A stretch of 64,000 bases of DNA from Prochlorococcus marinus subsp. marinus str. CCMP1375. GTDB lineage: Bacteria > Cyanobacteriota > Cyanobacteriia > PCC-6307 > Cyanobiaceae. Below are positions 20,618 through 31,130 of this stretch, piece after piece. The first letter of the stretch is position 1, and each line of letters starts with the position of its first letter. Below the pieces are notes generated by a model. The model searched no databases. It was not told the DNA's origin and saw nothing but the letters and a program-made list of their open reading frames with translations. The position numbers and the translations under genes are program-made. The stretch covers positions 1 through 64,000 of the forward strand of contig NC_005042.1 in assembly GCF_000007925.1 (NCBI RefSeq), given 5' to 3'.

Positions 20618-20847
20618 TGATTAAATCTATAGATCTTCGTGGAACTCCTTGTCCAATTAATTTTGTACGTTGTCGATTAGAGTTGGAAAAATTAAATGAC
20701 GAACAAATTTTACAGATAGATCTTGATAGAGGAGAACCAGAAGAAATGGTTCTCTCAGGACTCAAGGATGAAGGACATAATATTCAAATAATTCTTGAAG
20801 AAAAAGATTGGATTAGATTAAGAATTATCTCCAATGCTAGAGATTAA
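20614..20847 (+). CDS. TusA/SirA-like sulfurtransferase-family protein
   Basis: TusA-fold proteins carry sulfur on a conserved cysteine and pass it on in tRNA thiolation or other sulfur transfer. The 77-residue protein begins [21 protein letters not shown], placing the key cysteine at about position 12. The usual CPxP motif reads CPIN here, so the second proline is replaced by Asn. The rest fits the small alpha/beta fold. It overlaps dnaJ by 4 bp and rsgA by 14 bp, in a tight dnaJ-tusA-like-rsgA arrangement. The true acceptor is unknown. Confidence 0.85.
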   Translation: MMIKSIDLRGTPCPINFVRCRLELEKLNDEQILQIDLDRGEPEEMVLSGLKDEGHNIQIILEEKDWIRLRIISNARD

Positions 20848-21763
20848 TAAAGATAGAATTAAAGGAATAGTCCTAGCATTAAAGGCCAATTATTATATAG
20901 TGCAGATTGATACAATTAATTTAATACCAGAGCTTTTTAAGAAAAAAATTGGCGATCATAATTTTAGATTACTATGTACAAAAAGAAGTCGGTTATCTTA
21001 TAAAGGTCATTCTGTAAGTGTTGGTGATTTTGTGTTAATAGAAGCTATTGATTGGACTGCAGAAACTGGGGTTATAAGTTTTGTTGAGCCTAGAAAAAAT
21101 CTTATTACTCGTCCTCCTGTGGCTAATGTAACTGATGTTATTATTGTAGTATCACTTTTAGATCCTAGCTTTGATTTAAATCAAGTTTCTAGGTTTTTGA
21201 TGAAGGCTGAAGAAACAGGCCTAAAAGTAACTATAGTGTTAACTAAACGAGATCTTATTGATGAGAAAATCTTAGAGAAATATGATAAGAAACTACAAAC
21301 TTGGGGTTATCAACCAATTCCAATTTCTATTGTAAATGGGGAAGGAATACAAAAATTATCTGCGCGATTAAAATCCATGAAATTAGGGGTCTTATGTGGG
21401 CCATCAGGAGTTGGAAAAAGTAGTTTAATTAACTACTTATTACCTAAAATTTCTATACCTATTGGTAAGTTATCTAAAAAATTAAAAAGAGGTCGGCATA
21501 CAACCAGGCATGTAGAACTTTTTTCTATTTATTCTGATTCATTTATTGCAGATACTCCTGGATTTAATAAACCTGAATTTTATACAGAGCCTAGTCAAGT
21601 CCCTCAATTGTTTCCAGAATTGCGATCTCAGTTATTAATTAAAAAATGTAAGTTTCGTAATTGTATGCATTTAAATGAGCCAGACTGTGCAATTTCTAGA
21701 GATTGGGAAAGATATTCAAATTATAAGAATTTCTTACAAGAAATGCTTAATTATCATCATTAA
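20834..21763 (+). CDS. rsgA: Ribosome small subunit-dependent GTPase RsgA
   Basis: RsgA checks late 30S ribosome maturation. The 309-residue protein has the circularly permuted GTPase order: OB fold (about 1-85), G4 TKRD near 136, G1 [10 protein letters not shown] near 194, G3 DTPG near 239, and a C-terminal zinc site with [14 protein letters not shown] near 275-288. The start ATG 20834 overlaps the preceding gene by 14 bp. The 3' end overlaps the convergent ybaB gene by 17 bp. Confidence 0.95.
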   Translation: MLEINKDRIKGIVLALKANYYIVQIDTINLIPELFKKKIGDHNFRLLCTKRSRLSYKGHSVSVGDFVLIEAIDWTAETGVISFVEPRKNLITRPPVANVTDVIIVVSLLDPSFDLNQVSRFLMKAEETGLKVTIVLTKRDLIDEKILEKYDKKLQTWGYQPIPISIVNGEGIQKLSARLKSMKLGVLCGPSGVGKSSLINYLLPKISIPIGKLSKKLKRGRHTTRHVELFSIYSDSFIADTPGFNKPEFYTEPSQVPQLFPELRSQLLIKKCKFRNCMHLNEPDCAISRDWERYSNYKNFLQEMLNYHH

Positions 21764-22094
21764 TACCTGGCAGATTGAGATTGAGCCCCCCTGTTAATTC
21801 CTGCATTCTGCTTTTCATATTACTCGTAGAAATTTCATGAGCTTTTTGCATGGCTTCTAGTATCGCTGCTTCTACGATTTCTTCTTCCTCTTTTAGAATA
21901 GAGTTCTCAACCTTGACTCGAATTGGTTGTTGATTACCTGATAGCCAAACAGTTACACGGCCATCTTCATTGGTCCCTTCGAGCTCCATGTCGTCCAATT
22001 CTTCTTGTAGCTTTTGTGCATCCTGTTGAATTTGTTGGGCTTTTTTGAAGGCCTCTGTGATTTGTCCAAAATTTGGGAGTCCGAATCCTGCCAT
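21747..22094 (-). CDS. YbaB/EbfC family nucleoid-associated protein
   Basis: YbaB/EbfC proteins are small dimeric DNA-binding proteins thought to affect nucleoid structure and gene expression. The 115-residue product shows the family pattern: [33 protein letters not shown] with a helical N-terminus, then [18 protein letters not shown] and [18 protein letters not shown]. It is the promoter-distal neighbour of murB and murC on the same strand, a gene order common in picocyanobacteria. Confidence 0.92.
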   Translation of the reverse strand: MAGFGLPNFGQITEAFKKAQQIQQDAQKLQEELDDMELEGTNEDGRVTVWLSGNQQPIRVKVENSILKEEEEIVEAAILEAMQKAHEISTSNMKSRMQELTGGLNLNLPGINDDN

Positions 22095-22127
22095 TGTTTT
22101 AGTTAACCGAGTATTAGATTAAGAGAT

Positions 22128-23012
22128 TTAGTGAAAACCAAGGCGTTTTACTTCTGGTTGGAGTATAAAGCCATGTTTTTTCTCAACCTTTTTTTGAATG
22201 ATTGAGATTAGCTGAGTAATGTCTTTTGCAGTAGCGTCTCCTTTATTGACAATGAAATTTGCATGCATAGTTGAGACTTCTGCTCCTCCTTCACGGAGCC
22301 CTTTTAAACCAAGTTCTTCGATGATTTGACCTGCTTTAAGGTTAGCAGGATTCCTGAAAACACTTCCACAACTAGGTAGGTGGTATGGCTGTGTTTTTAA
22401 TCGATGGTGCAGATTAATGTTTGTTGAATTGAGTACTTCTTCTTCACTATGACCAGGTTCAAGATGAAATCGTACCGATAAAACAATTAACTTTTCTTTT
22501 TGAATTAAACTTTGTCGATAAGAAAATTCTAGTTCTTTCTTTTTGATTTCATATATATTTCCACTTTTAGGAGAAATCACTTTCGCAGATATCAATCTGT
22601 CAGCAGTGCAGCTTCCTTGAGCACCAGCATTCATGACAGTTGCTCCACCAACTGTTCCAGGTATACCTACTGCCCATTCGAGTCCATGAAGACCTTCTCT
22701 AGCTACTTTTCTTGCTAAATTTGGTAATGGTTCCCCAGCTAATGCTTCAACAATACCAGTACGGTTGTTTAGCTCATATCCATGCATTTTCCTCATACAT
22801 ATTGCTAGACCTTGTATACCATTATCATTGATTAAGAGATTTGAGCCTGCACCTATTATCTCACAATTTATATTTCTTTCTTTAGCCCAAGATATTTGCT
22901 GGATTATTTCTTGAATATTTTCAGGTTCTCCTAGCCACTCTGCTTGTCCTCCAATTTTCCAGGTTGTTAATTTTGCTAGCTTTTTTGAAGGCTTAATATT
23001 TGTATTTAGCAT
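22128..23012 (-). CDS. murB: UDP-N-acetylenolpyruvoylglucosamine reductase
   Basis: MurB reduces UDP-GlcNAc-enolpyruvate to UDP-MurNAc with FAD and NADPH. The 294-residue protein shows [12 protein letters not shown] near the start, the FAD-binding [27 protein letters not shown], the catalytic SCGSVFRNP near 219, and the C-terminal LQPEVKRLG. The ATG sits 4 bp after the murC stop, so murC and murB form an operon. Confidence 0.96.
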
Positions 23013-23016
23013 ATTT

Positions 23017-24435
23017 CTATTTTATTTTTTTACTTAGTTTTTCTGAAACTTTTGTTATATCACCAGCTCCCATAAATAAAAGAAGATCATTTTCCCTTGT
23101 TTTTAGATTAATAATATTTTCTAAGTCTCTTAATTGTTTACAAGTAAAAATAGGGAGGTTTGGATTATTTGCTAGTGTGCAAGATTTTAACTTTTCGCTA
23201 GTAATACCTTTAATTGGCTCTTCTCCAGCACTATATATTGGTGTTAATATAACTAAATCAGCGGCTCCAAGATTTTTAGCAAATTCCGTTATTAGATCTC
23301 TTGTTCTACTGTATCTATGGGGTTGGAAAATAACAACTATTCTATCAGCTGCCATAGGCAGAATACTTTTTTTAGTATTTATCATTAATCTTGCCATAGA
23401 TAAAGTCTCTCTAATTTCACTTGGATGATGGGCATAATCATCAACAATTTGCCTGCCTTTCCAAATACCTTTGAATTGAAATCTTCTTTCTGGGCATTTG
23501 AGTGAACTTACATGTGGTTTAATATCTGAGAAATTTATATCTGCAGATCGGCATGCTGCAATAGCACCTAGTGTATTATTTAGGTTATGAACTCCAGGAA
23601 GAGATATGCTTATATCATCTATGTATTTACCATTTTCATAGTAACTTGCAAGAGTTATTTGACCGTTCATGATTTTGGGTATTGCAGCAAAATTAATATT
23701 TTTAAATTCATTTGTGGACCACCAAATTGTTTTATCTGGGCAAGCTTTTCTTAGATTATTGCAATCATAGTTTGCGACAATTTTTTTACAGTTTTTTGTG
23801 AATTTTTTAATAGTATTAATTAATGAATCAATATTTGTATAATAATCTGTATGGTCTAATTCAATATTTGTAAGTAAGCCTATATCCCCATCATATTTTG
23901 TAAGACTACCATCTGATTCATCGGCTTCTGCTATAAGAAATTTACCCTTGCCTACATAAGCATTGCTATTATAATATGGAACAATACCACCAATTATTGC
24001 TGTTGGATCTTGATTAGCTTTACCAAGTATTGTTGTAATTATTGTACTTGTAGTTGTTTTCCCATGACTTCCCGCAATTAATATTGAATATTGCTGCTTA
24101 ATAAGAAAGGCAAGAATGTCTGAACGATGTAAAATTTTTAAATTTTTTTCATAGGCTTCTTTTAACTCTTCATTTTCTTGTCTTATTGCTGAGCTAATTA
24201 CAATAATTAATTGCTCATTTTTGTCTTCAGAAAGTTGTGAGATATTGGATGCAGCTTGTTCCTTAAATATATTTATTCCCAGATCTTTTAAATTATTGAT
24301 GGATGGATTGTTGCTTTTATCTGACCCAGATACTGCGAAGCCTCGTTGACGTAGAACCATGGCAAGACCTGACATCCCAATACCACCTATACCGATGAAG
24401 TGAAAATGCTTTATTTGATAAGGATTGTTAGTCAA
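23017..24435 (-). CDS. murC: UDP-N-acetylmuramate--L-alanine ligase
   Basis: MurC adds L-alanine to UDP-MurNAc, the first step of the stem peptide. The 472-residue protein has [14 protein letters not shown] (12-25, nucleotide fold), the P-loop AGSHGKTTT near 121, EADESDGSL near 169, and [10 protein letters not shown] near 317, all diagnostic of MurC. It is the first gene of murC-murB, with ybaB after them. A 182-bp intergenic region separates it from divergent gap2 and must hold both promoters. Confidence 0.97.
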
Positions 24436-24617
24436 ATGGATCTACTAGTCGAATGAACGATAACTCCCTCTTCATAAGAAGGCCTATTTTTTGGCTTTTT
24501 TTGAACTTTTTGCATGGTTTTTCAACTTTTTTCATGAATAAAATCAAAAAATTTAGTTATTGCGCCACTTTTCTGTAGGATCATTGACCATTTACTATTT
24601 ATTTGGCGGTTTAAAAA

Positions 24618-25640
24618 ATGACTTTGCGTGTTGCGATTAATGGATTCGGCCGAATTGGTCGCAACTTCATGAGGTGTTGGTTAAGTCGAGGAGAGAATAC
24701 GGGACTCGACCTTGTCGGAGTTAACGTCACTTCTGACCCTAAAACTAATGCTCATTTATTGAAGTATGACTCAATACTTGGCCAAATAAAGGATGCTGAA
24801 ATTGATTACACAGACGATACTTTCGTAATCAACGGAAAGACAATCAAATGTTTTTCTGATAGAAACCCAATGAATCTTCCTTGGAGAGAGTGGGGAATAG
24901 ATCTTGTAATTGAATCTACAGGTGTCTTTAATACCTTTGAAGGTGCAAGTAAGCATCTTCAAGTAGGTGCAAAAAAAGTTATTCTTACTGCTCCTGGTAA
25001 AGGAGAGGGTGTAGGTACTTTTGTTGTAGGTGTAAATGCTGATCAGTATCGCCACGACGATTTTAATGTTTTGAGTAATGCAAGTTGCACAACTAATTGT
25101 CTTGCTCCAATAGTTAAAGTGCTTGATCAGTCTTTTGGAATTAATAAGGGATTAATGACCACAATCCATAGTTATACAGGAGATCAAAGGATTCTTGACA
25201 ATAGTCATAGAGACCTTAGAAGAGCTCGTGCAGCTGCAATGAACATAGTGCCTACTTCTACTGGGGCTGCAAAAGCTGTTGCTTTGGTATATCCAGAGAT
25301 GAAAGGCAAACTTACAGGTATTGCAATGAGAGTTCCTACCCCTAATGTTTCTGCTGTTGATTTAGTTTTTGAATCTGGACGTTCAATTACTGCTGATTCA
25401 ATTAACGCTGCTCTTAAGAGTGCATCTGAAGGCTCTATGAAAGGAATTATTAAATATGGAGATACTCCTCTTGTTTCTAGTGATTATGCAGGAACCAATG
25501 ATTCTACAATTGTTGATACTGCATTAACTATGGCTATAGGAGATAATTTAGGCAAGGTTGTTGCTTGGTATGACAACGAATGGGGCTATAGCCAAAGAGT
25601 TGTTGATTTAGCTGAAGTAGTAGCTAAGAACTGGAAATAA
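24618..25640 (+). CDS. gap2: Glyceraldehyde-3-phosphate dehydrogenase (Calvin-cycle type)
   Basis: The 340-residue enzyme has the Rossmann start [18 protein letters not shown], the active-site cysteine in [12 protein letters not shown] (Cys near 156), TGDQRILD and WYDNEWGYS near the C-terminus. Its cyanobacterial Gap2 form runs in the anabolic Calvin direction with NADPH or NADH. I assign Gap2 rather than Gap1 from the inserted N-terminal [19 protein letters not shown]-type sequence and the conserved location beside murC and thiL in picocyanobacteria. It is transcribed alone. Confidence 0.95.
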   Translation: MTLRVAINGFGRIGRNFMRCWLSRGENTGLDLVGVNVTSDPKTNAHLLKYDSILGQIKDAEIDYTDDTFVINGKTIKCFSDRNPMNLPWREWGIDLVIESTGVFNTFEGASKHLQVGAKKVILTAPGKGEGVGTFVVGVNADQYRHDDFNVLSNASCTTNCLAPIVKVLDQSFGINKGLMTTIHSYTGDQRILDNSHRDLRRARAAAMNIVPTSTGAAKAVALVYPEMKGKLTGIAMRVPTPNVSAVDLVFESGRSITADSINAALKSASEGSMKGIIKYGDTPLVSSDYAGTNDSTIVDTALTMAIGDNLGKVVAWYDNEWGYSQRVVDLAEVVAKNWK

Positions 25641-25675
25641 AGATACAAATATTTTAATAATAGCGTTTTAAAACT

Positions 25676-26677
25676 TTAGAAGTGTTCAAATTTGGTGTCC
25701 ATGGCTTTTTGAATTGTTTCTCCGTTAGACCACATTGCTTTGGCAGGACCTTCCTTCATTCTTCCAATTGCTTTTGTACATGGCATGGCTTTTAGCCATG
25801 CTTTGGCCCAATTAGGTGGCAAACTAACAACTAATTCAAAATCTTCTCCTCCTTCCAAGCACCAATCATTCCATTGCTTTCCTGATGGCCAGTCTGCATG
25901 TTTAGGAAGATTCTTATGGTCAACAACTGCTGTGCAGTTGCTACTTCGACAAAGACTTTCTATTGCTTCTAACAGCCCATCGCTACTATCTGTTGCGGCT
26001 GCATTCCATGGCATTGCATATGGCTTGCATTTAAGAAGAGTTTGGAGAGCTTTTATAGGTGGCTGAGGTTCTTGATGGGCTTTGATTGCATGTTCTTTTA
26101 GTAAATTAGGGACATTGATTGATTTTGTAATTGGATCTGATAGCAACAAACTTAGACCTAATCGACTTAGTCCATGTGGACCACTAGTGATTAGATAATC
26201 TCCAGGTCTAGCGTTTGATCGATGAAGGTTTAACGGCCCTTTTGTTCCTAGCGCTGTAATGCAAAGCGTTTTTTGTTTTCCATTAGAACAGTCCCCGCCT
26301 AGTAATTTTCCTCCAAATTTATTTAAGGCAGCTTTTATGCCTGTATATACTCCATCAACCCAAGACCAAGGAGTTGAACTTGGAGCTGATAAGCCAACAG
26401 TTATCCCTATGACTTCTTCTAAGCCACTACAAGCTAGATCAGATAGATTTGTGGCTACTGCTTTCCATCCAATATGGTTTGGATTAGTTGTTATTTCAGA
26501 AAAATGAACATCTTCAACAAGCATGTCAGTATTAATAATTAATTCTTTTTTATAAGATTTTATTAAGGCAGTGTCGTCATCAATTTGGCCATAATCCATA
26601 TATTTTCTAAGGCGATTCAAAATCTCCTGTTCACCTAAATCATGAAGAATTTCTTGTGTATTTTCTTCTTTAAGCAT
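25676..26677 (-). CDS. thiL: Thiamine-monophosphate kinase
   Basis: ThiL phosphorylates thiamine monophosphate to the active diphosphate. The 333-residue protein has the AIRS-related kinase pattern: GDDTAL-like site (QIDDDTALI) near 36, INTDMLVEDVHF (50-61), HIGWKAVATNLSDLACSG, LGGDCSNGK and TDSSDGL. The 5' end overlaps the 3' end of the cyclophilin gene by 8 bp, implying a shared transcript. Confidence 0.93.
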   Translation of the reverse strand: MLKEENTQEILHDLGEQEILNRLRKYMDYGQIDDDTALIKSYKKELIINTDMLVEDVHFSEITTNPNHIGWKAVATNLSDLACSGLEEVIGITVGLSAPSSTPWSWVDGVYTGIKAALNKFGGKLLGGDCSNGKQKTLCITALGTKGPLNLHRSNARPGDYLITSGPHGLSRLGLSLLLSDPITKSINVPNLLKEHAIKAHQEPQPPIKALQTLLKCKPYAMPWNAAATDSSDGLLEAIESLCRSSNCTAVVDHKNLPKHADWPSGKQWNDWCLEGGEDFELVVSLPPNWAKAWLKAMPCTKAIGRMKEGPAKAMWSNGETIQKAMDTKFEHF

Positions 26678-27746
26678 GAGCGTGCAGATTTTCTGAGCCT
26701 GCTACAACTTTTATTGAAAGAATTCGATCATTTACACCTAATTCGTTAAGAATTTCTTCACCTTCAACTACATAGCCAAAAGCAGCATTTCTTCCATCAA
26801 TTAGGTTTCTTCCTGCTGGATTTAACTCTGCTTCATACAGAAAAAAGAAAAATTGAGATGATCCATCATCAAGTGCTTGTTCAGAATGTGCCCATCCAAG
26901 AGTTCCAAGTGTTGCAAATGGTAGAACTGGCGTTTCTGTATAAAGGCCAAGCTCTTCAAAAGTTTGGTTATAAATTGTTTCTGTTTTTTTAGGAGCTCGT
27001 ATTTCCAAAGGGACATGCCTTTCTTCCTTAGTTTCAGGATTGATATATCCGATAGCTTCTCCTTTAGGATCTCCAGTTTGTAGAACAAAAAATTCTTCAG
27101 CCCTATTCATAGGTAAACCGTCATAAAAGCCTTTACTGACTAGATCTATAAACGCACCGCCAGTTAAAGGGGCATTATATCCATCAATAATTGCATACAT
27201 ATCTCCTTTGGTAGTTTTAATATTTACACTTGCTCTTCCTAGCAGTCTAGGAAGAGAATCAAATTCTTTAGGAATGTCGTGAGGAAATTTCTCTGGCAGC
27301 ATTAAGGCTTCTATTTCACCAATTTCTTTAAGAGATTTACGTCGTATTTCTATGAAGTCAGACTTATTTTTTAAACTGGCTTCTTCATTAAGTCTTGTTA
27401 GATTTTCTTTTAATTCAGATATAATTTTTTCCCCCTTATTTTTTTCTTCATCAGGAATTGATTGGAGAATCTGATTGGTTTTTGTATTTACTAAAAATTG
27501 GCTTCTGGATGCTGCTTGATTAATTGCTGGCCATCGGTTGCCTCTTACCAAGTCACTTGTATCTTCTAGAGTGTGTTGAATCTCTCTTAATTCCTTTTGA
27601 TTGATCGGTAAGGAATTTCTTAGAATTGCATATGGGTCTTTTACTCGATTGCCCGTAGGGAGTGCTGCAGTTGCAGGATCTACCAACATAAAAACTATTG
27701 GAATTAATAGTGTTAGAAGAATTAGGAAGACAGTTTTTTTTGTCAT
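26670..27746 (-). CDS. TLP40/CYP38-type lumenal peptidyl-prolyl isomerase
   Basis: This 358-residue protein matches the cyanobacterial/plant TLP40-CYP38 family, thylakoid-lumen cyclophilins that help assemble photosystem II. It has an N-terminal hydrophobic signal (residues 5-26, ending ATAALP), a helical bundle (about 45-160) that in CYP38 covers the isomerase site, and a C-terminal cyclophilin domain (about 175-350) with [31 protein letters not shown] and [10 protein letters not shown]. The classical catalytic arginine region is altered, as in CYP38, so a chaperone role may dominate. It overlaps thiL by 8 bp and is divergent from efp. Confidence 0.9.
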   Translation of the reverse strand: MTKKTVFLILLTLLIPIVFMLVDPATAALPTGNRVKDPYAILRNSLPINQKELREIQHTLEDTSDLVRGNRWPAINQAASRSQFLVNTKTNQILQSIPDEEKNKGEKIISELKENLTRLNEEASLKNKSDFIEIRRKSLKEIGEIEALMLPEKFPHDIPKEFDSLPRLLGRASVNIKTTKGDMYAIIDGYNAPLTGGAFIDLVSKGFYDGLPMNRAEEFFVLQTGDPKGEAIGYINPETKEERHVPLEIRAPKKTETIYNQTFEELGLYTETPVLPFATLGTLGWAHSEQALDDGSSQFFFFLYEAELNPAGRNLIDGRNAAFGYVVEGEEILNELGVNDRILSIKVVAGSENLHAHA

Positions 27747-27809
27747 GTGGTTTTCTACTCATGCATAACTCTGACACAGATTTATGATCGCGTGGTATGG
27801 TCAGCGACA

Positions 27810-28370
27810 ATGATTTCAAGTAACGACTTCCGCACTGGCACCACTATTGAATTAGATGGTGCTGTTTGGAGAGTAGTTGAGTTTTTACATGTTAAACCTG
27901 GTAAGGGTTCAGCTTTTGTTCGCACTAAGTTAAAAGCTGTACAAGCTGGGAATGTGGTTGAGAAAACCTTTAGAGCTGGAGAAATGGTTCCTCAAGCATT
28001 GCTTGAAAAAGCTACACTGCAACATACATATATGGAATCAGGAGATTATGTTTTTATGGATATGAGTACTTATGAAGAAACTAGGCTTACTGCCAATCAA
28101 ATTGGAGATAGCAGAAAATATTTGAAAGAAGGTATGGAAGTTAATGTAGTCTCATGGAATGAAAAGCCTCTTGAGGTTGAGTTGCCTAATTCTGTTGTAC
28201 TTGAGGTGAAGGAAACAGATCCTGGAGTCAAAGGTGACACAGCCACAGGAGGAACCAAACCTGCCATTCTTGAAACTGGTGCTCAAATTATGGTTCCGTT
28301 GTTTATTTCAGTAGGTGAGAAGATCAAAGTAGATACTCGTAATGATAGTTATCTAGGTCGGGAGAACTAA
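27810..28370 (+). CDS. efp: Elongation factor P
   Basis: EF-P relieves ribosome stalling at polyproline. The 186-residue protein starts [17 protein letters not shown] and carries the loop [15 protein letters not shown] with the tip lysine at residue 32. Domains II and III follow ([27 protein letters not shown]). I chose ATG 27810 because the 21 residues available upstream in frame have no EF-P character. accB follows after 5 bp, the common efp-accB pair. Confidence 0.96.
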   Translation: MISSNDFRTGTTIELDGAVWRVVEFLHVKPGKGSAFVRTKLKAVQAGNVVEKTFRAGEMVPQALLEKATLQHTYMESGDYVFMDMSTYEETRLTANQIGDSRKYLKEGMEVNVVSWNEKPLEVELPNSVVLEVKETDPGVKGDTATGGTKPAILETGAQIMVPLFISVGEKIKVDTRNDSYLGREN

Positions 28371-28375
28371 TCAAA

Positions 28376-28891
28376 ATGAATCTTGATCACCAACAATTAG
28401 ATCATCTGTTAGCCACTTTGGCTGATAGTGATATTCAAGAATTTTCCTTGGAGGGCAAGGATTTTAGATTAGAAGTTAAGCGCAATTTATTGCCTGCTGC
28501 GGGCTCATCTTTAGTACATTCATCAACTTCCGCTAATGAAGCAACCTCTGTTCTTTCATCACAACTAGTTGATCCTTCAGCAGCAGCCATATCTAACGTT
28601 CCTTCTTCGCCAAGCACTCCTCCACCAGCAGTGGCTTCTTCGAGAGGTGAATTTGTTGAAATTACAGCTCCTATGGTTGGGACTTTTTATAGAGCCCCTG
28701 CTCCTGGAGAGCCTGTTTTTGTCGAGATTGGAGCAAGAATAACGGTTGGCCAGACTGTTTGTATTTTAGAAGCAATGAAATTGATGAATGAATTGGAATC
28801 AGAAGTGAATGGTGAAGTTGTTGAAATACTTGTAGAGAACGGAACTCCAGTAGAATTTGGTCAGCCTTTAATCAAAGTTAAACCTTCTTAA
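28376..28891 (+). CDS. accB: Biotin carboxyl carrier protein of acetyl-CoA carboxylase
   Basis: AccB carries the biotin that shuttles CO2 between biotin carboxylase and carboxyltransferase in fatty acid synthesis. The 171-residue protein has a helical N-terminus, a Pro/Ala/Ser-rich linker (about 45-90), and the C-terminal biotinyl domain with APMVGTFYRAPAP and EAMKLMNE, biotinylated lysine at 135. It is 5 bp downstream of efp and convergent with pdxA. Confidence 0.96.
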   Translation: MNLDHQQLDHLLATLADSDIQEFSLEGKDFRLEVKRNLLPAAGSSLVHSSTSANEATSVLSSQLVDPSAAAISNVPSSPSTPPPAVASSRGEFVEITAPMVGTFYRAPAPGEPVFVEIGARITVGQTVCILEAMKLMNELESEVNGEVVEILVENGTPVEFGQPLIKVKPS

Positions 28892-28894
28892 TTT

Positions 28895-29923
28895 TTAGAC
28901 ATCAGACAGCTCCCATGCTGTTTCAATTGCAGAAAACATACTTTTAGAATTTGCAATTCCTTTACCTGCAATATCAAACCCTGTTCCATGATCAGGAGAG
29001 GTTCTAATGAAGGGTAGACCTAATGTTGTATTGACAGCATAGTCAAATGCAATAATTTTTACTGGAATTAGCCCTTGGTCATGATAAAGGGCAAGTATTC
29101 CATCAGGACCTTTTGTTAGATGTGTATCTTTCCATGATTGTGCAGTTGATATCCAACAAGTATCAGGAGAGATCGGCCCTTCTAGAATTACGTTTGGATT
29201 ATTAACTCGCCACTCTTCGATAACAGGATTTAACCATTGAATTTCTTCATTGCCTAATTGTCCTTTTTCACCAGCATGTGGATTGAGTCCAGCGATAGCT
29301 AATTTGGGCTCATTGTTAAATTTTTGACAGAAGTTTAAGAGCGTATCTAATTTTGAAATTATTAATTCAGGGGAGAGATTTCTGGGAACTTCAGCTAAAG
29401 GAATATGAGTAGTTGCTAGCAAGGTGTTTAATCGCCAAGAAGTAAATGGTGATTTCGCTGTGAAAAGCATTGAAGGATTTTTTGTACTTGTTAACTCAGC
29501 TAACCTTTCTGTCTGTCCAGGGTAGTTATGCCCTGCAGCGTGCCAAGTATGTTTTGCTATAGGTGCGGTTACAAGAGCTCTTGCTTCATTCTTCAGAACA
29601 ATTTCATTGGCTCTGGTCAACCAATTAAAGCTTGCTTTTCCTGTTTTTTGGGATGGCTGCCCTGCTATTACATGTTCTTTAAAAGGTATATCTTCAAATT
29701 CAAGATCTTTTGGATTGGCTAAGGATTTAATGCCTTTTGTTTTTAGGTTGTAATAAGTGAGTTCTGCATTTCGTTTGCAACCAACCAGTAAAGGTTGCAT
29801 ATTTTTAGGTAAGAGCAATGAACCAAGTGCTTTAAGCGTTATTTCTGTTCCTATGCCTGCAGGGTCACCTAATGCTATAACGACTCGGTTTCTCGCTTCA
29901 AAATATTGATTCCTTTTTTTCAT
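28895..29923 (-). CDS. pdxA: 4-hydroxythreonine-4-phosphate dehydrogenase
   Basis: PdxA oxidises 4-phosphohydroxy-L-threonine in the DXP-dependent vitamin B6 pathway. The 342-residue protein shows ALGDPAGIGTEI near 17, VTAPIAKHTWHAAGHNYPGQTERLAEL (metal-binding His near 130-136), AGLNPHAGEKGQLG near 211, and YHDQGLIPVKI near 280 with another metal ligand. Its start codon overlaps that of the divergent 65-residue gene in the four bases CATG. Confidence 0.95.
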   Translation of the reverse strand: MKKRNQYFEARNRVVIALGDPAGIGTEITLKALGSLLLPKNMQPLLVGCKRNAELTYYNLKTKGIKSLANPKDLEFEDIPFKEHVIAGQPSQKTGKASFNWLTRANEIVLKNEARALVTAPIAKHTWHAAGHNYPGQTERLAELTSTKNPSMLFTAKSPFTSWRLNTLLATTHIPLAEVPRNLSPELIISKLDTLLNFCQKFNNEPKLAIAGLNPHAGEKGQLGNEEIQWLNPVIEEWRVNNPNVILEGPISPDTCWISTAQSWKDTHLTKGPDGILALYHDQGLIPVKIIAFDYAVNTTLGLPFIRTSPDHGTGFDIAGKGIANSKSMFSAIETAWELSDV

Positions 29924-30119
29924 GCTGAGGTTATTTTTTTTAATTTTTTTGGTTTATGGCATTGCTCAAGGCATGCGGGATGGTTGGTTGGTTGTTAAGT
30001 GGAGTCAGCTTTTACATAATATTGGGTTTACTCAGGTTGATCCAAACAAACCAATGAATTGGTCTGAGTTTATTATTAATAGATTGGAAAATGATTCATC
30101 CAAAGATTCTGATGAATAG
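29922..30119 (+). CDS. Conserved small membrane protein (65 aa)
   Basis: The protein has one N-terminal hydrophobic segment (residues 1-18, MLRLFFLIFLVYGIAQGM), then a short polar domain rich in Trp and Asn (DGWLVVKWSQLLHN, MNWSEFIINRL) and an acidic tail. I do not recognise a family with a known function. The codon use looks like its neighbours, and the ORF fills the gap between pdxA and the epimerase gene, which supports it being real. Its ATG overlaps the divergent pdxA start in CATG, so the promoters of each must lie inside the other gene. Confidence 0.7.
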   Translation: MLRLFFLIFLVYGIAQGMRDGWLVVKWSQLLHNIGFTQVDPNKPMNWSEFIINRLENDSSKDSDE

Positions 30120-30136
30120 ATTAAAGATTACTCTAA

Positions 30137-31030
30137 TTAATCAATGCATTTCAAACAGTCTGTGAGGCCTGATTTATAGTCAGAATGAATAAGCTGGTAT
30201 CCAAGAGTTTTGCACAAGACATGGTTACTTACTCTTCGATTTTCTTGCCAAAAAGATAAGGCCATCGGACTCATGTTTTTACAAGCAATGTCAAAGGACT
30301 CTATTGGCGGTAAAGGGATCTTTAAGAGGTTAGCTGCATAAGACATTACTTCTACATTTGTTGCTGGTACATTATCAGCTATATTAATAATTTTTGGACT
30401 AGTTTTGCTAGAGAATAAATGTATGAGATGCATTACAGCACCAGCTATATCGTCAATATGTACCCTTGAAAAAACCTGCCCAGGTTTGTTGACCACCAGA
30501 TTTTTTTGAGATTTTACAGCTTCTAATGTTGATCTTCCTGGCCCATAGATGCCAGGGAGTCTAAGTATTTGTACAGGTAATCCTAATGCTTCCCATTTTT
30601 TTTCACAGGACAGTCTGCGAATGCTTCGCTTCTGTTTGGGATGAGTAAAACTCTTTTCTGTGACCCATTCTCCCTTGTAGTCTCCATATACGCCTGTAGT
30701 AGATAAATACCCAATCCAATTTGGTTTAATGGCTTTTAATTTTTCACTGAAGTTATTTAATACAGGGTCTTCCCCTTCTTTTGTGGGAGGGATACAACTA
30801 ATTACATGAGTTACATGATTGAGAATGTGGTCAGGTATGCCAACTTTTTTGGAGCTGTCAAAAGCAAAGTCTGCGCCTTCTTTATTTAATTCTCGACGAC
30901 TGCAAAGCACGTTTGCGCCAAGTTGACGAGCAACTTTTGCAATATGTTGCCCTGTAAATCCTCCTCCAAAGATCAACATCTTTGAATTTGAAGGAAATGA
31001 TAGCGAATGCTTGACAACGTCTTCAATCAT
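30137..31030 (-). CDS. NAD(P)-dependent epimerase/dehydratase-like protein
   Basis: The 297-residue protein is an extended-SDR Rossmann protein of the YeeZ type. It has the dinucleotide motif MLIFGGGFTGQHIA near 19-32, a conserved SCIPP in place of a catalytic loop, and YLSTTGVYGDYKGEWVTE near 108 with the Tyr of the family. Later motifs are LRLPGIYGPGRSTLE and RVHIDDIAGAVMHL. The substrate is unknown; such proteins may act on nucleotide sugars or as NADP-binding regulators. It is convergent with the small 65-residue gene. Confidence 0.85.
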   Translation of the reverse strand: MIEDVVKHSLSFPSNSKMLIFGGGFTGQHIAKVARQLGANVLCSRRELNKEGADFAFDSSKKVGIPDHILNHVTHVISCIPPTKEGEDPVLNNFSEKLKAIKPNWIGYLSTTGVYGDYKGEWVTEKSFTHPKQKRSIRRLSCEKKWEALGLPVQILRLPGIYGPGRSTLEAVKSQKNLVVNKPGQVFSRVHIDDIAGAVMHLIHLFSSKTSPKIINIADNVPATNVEVMSYAANLLKIPLPPIESFDIACKNMSPMALSFWQENRRVSNHVLCKTLGYQLIHSDYKSGLTDCLKCID

Positions 31031-31130
31031 GAGTACAAATGTATTACTGAATGTTTTTTTGATGACTAGTTTTTCTTCTAAGAACCTTCGAGCAGGTCAG
31101 TTCTCTTGTCGCGATTTTCATCAAAGCGCA

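Noticed and set aside
31011-31130. Longer form of the 50-residue membrane protein
   Set aside because: The extra 40 residues overlap the epimerase gene start and are not protein-like; the ATG at 31131 gives a simple single-span protein.
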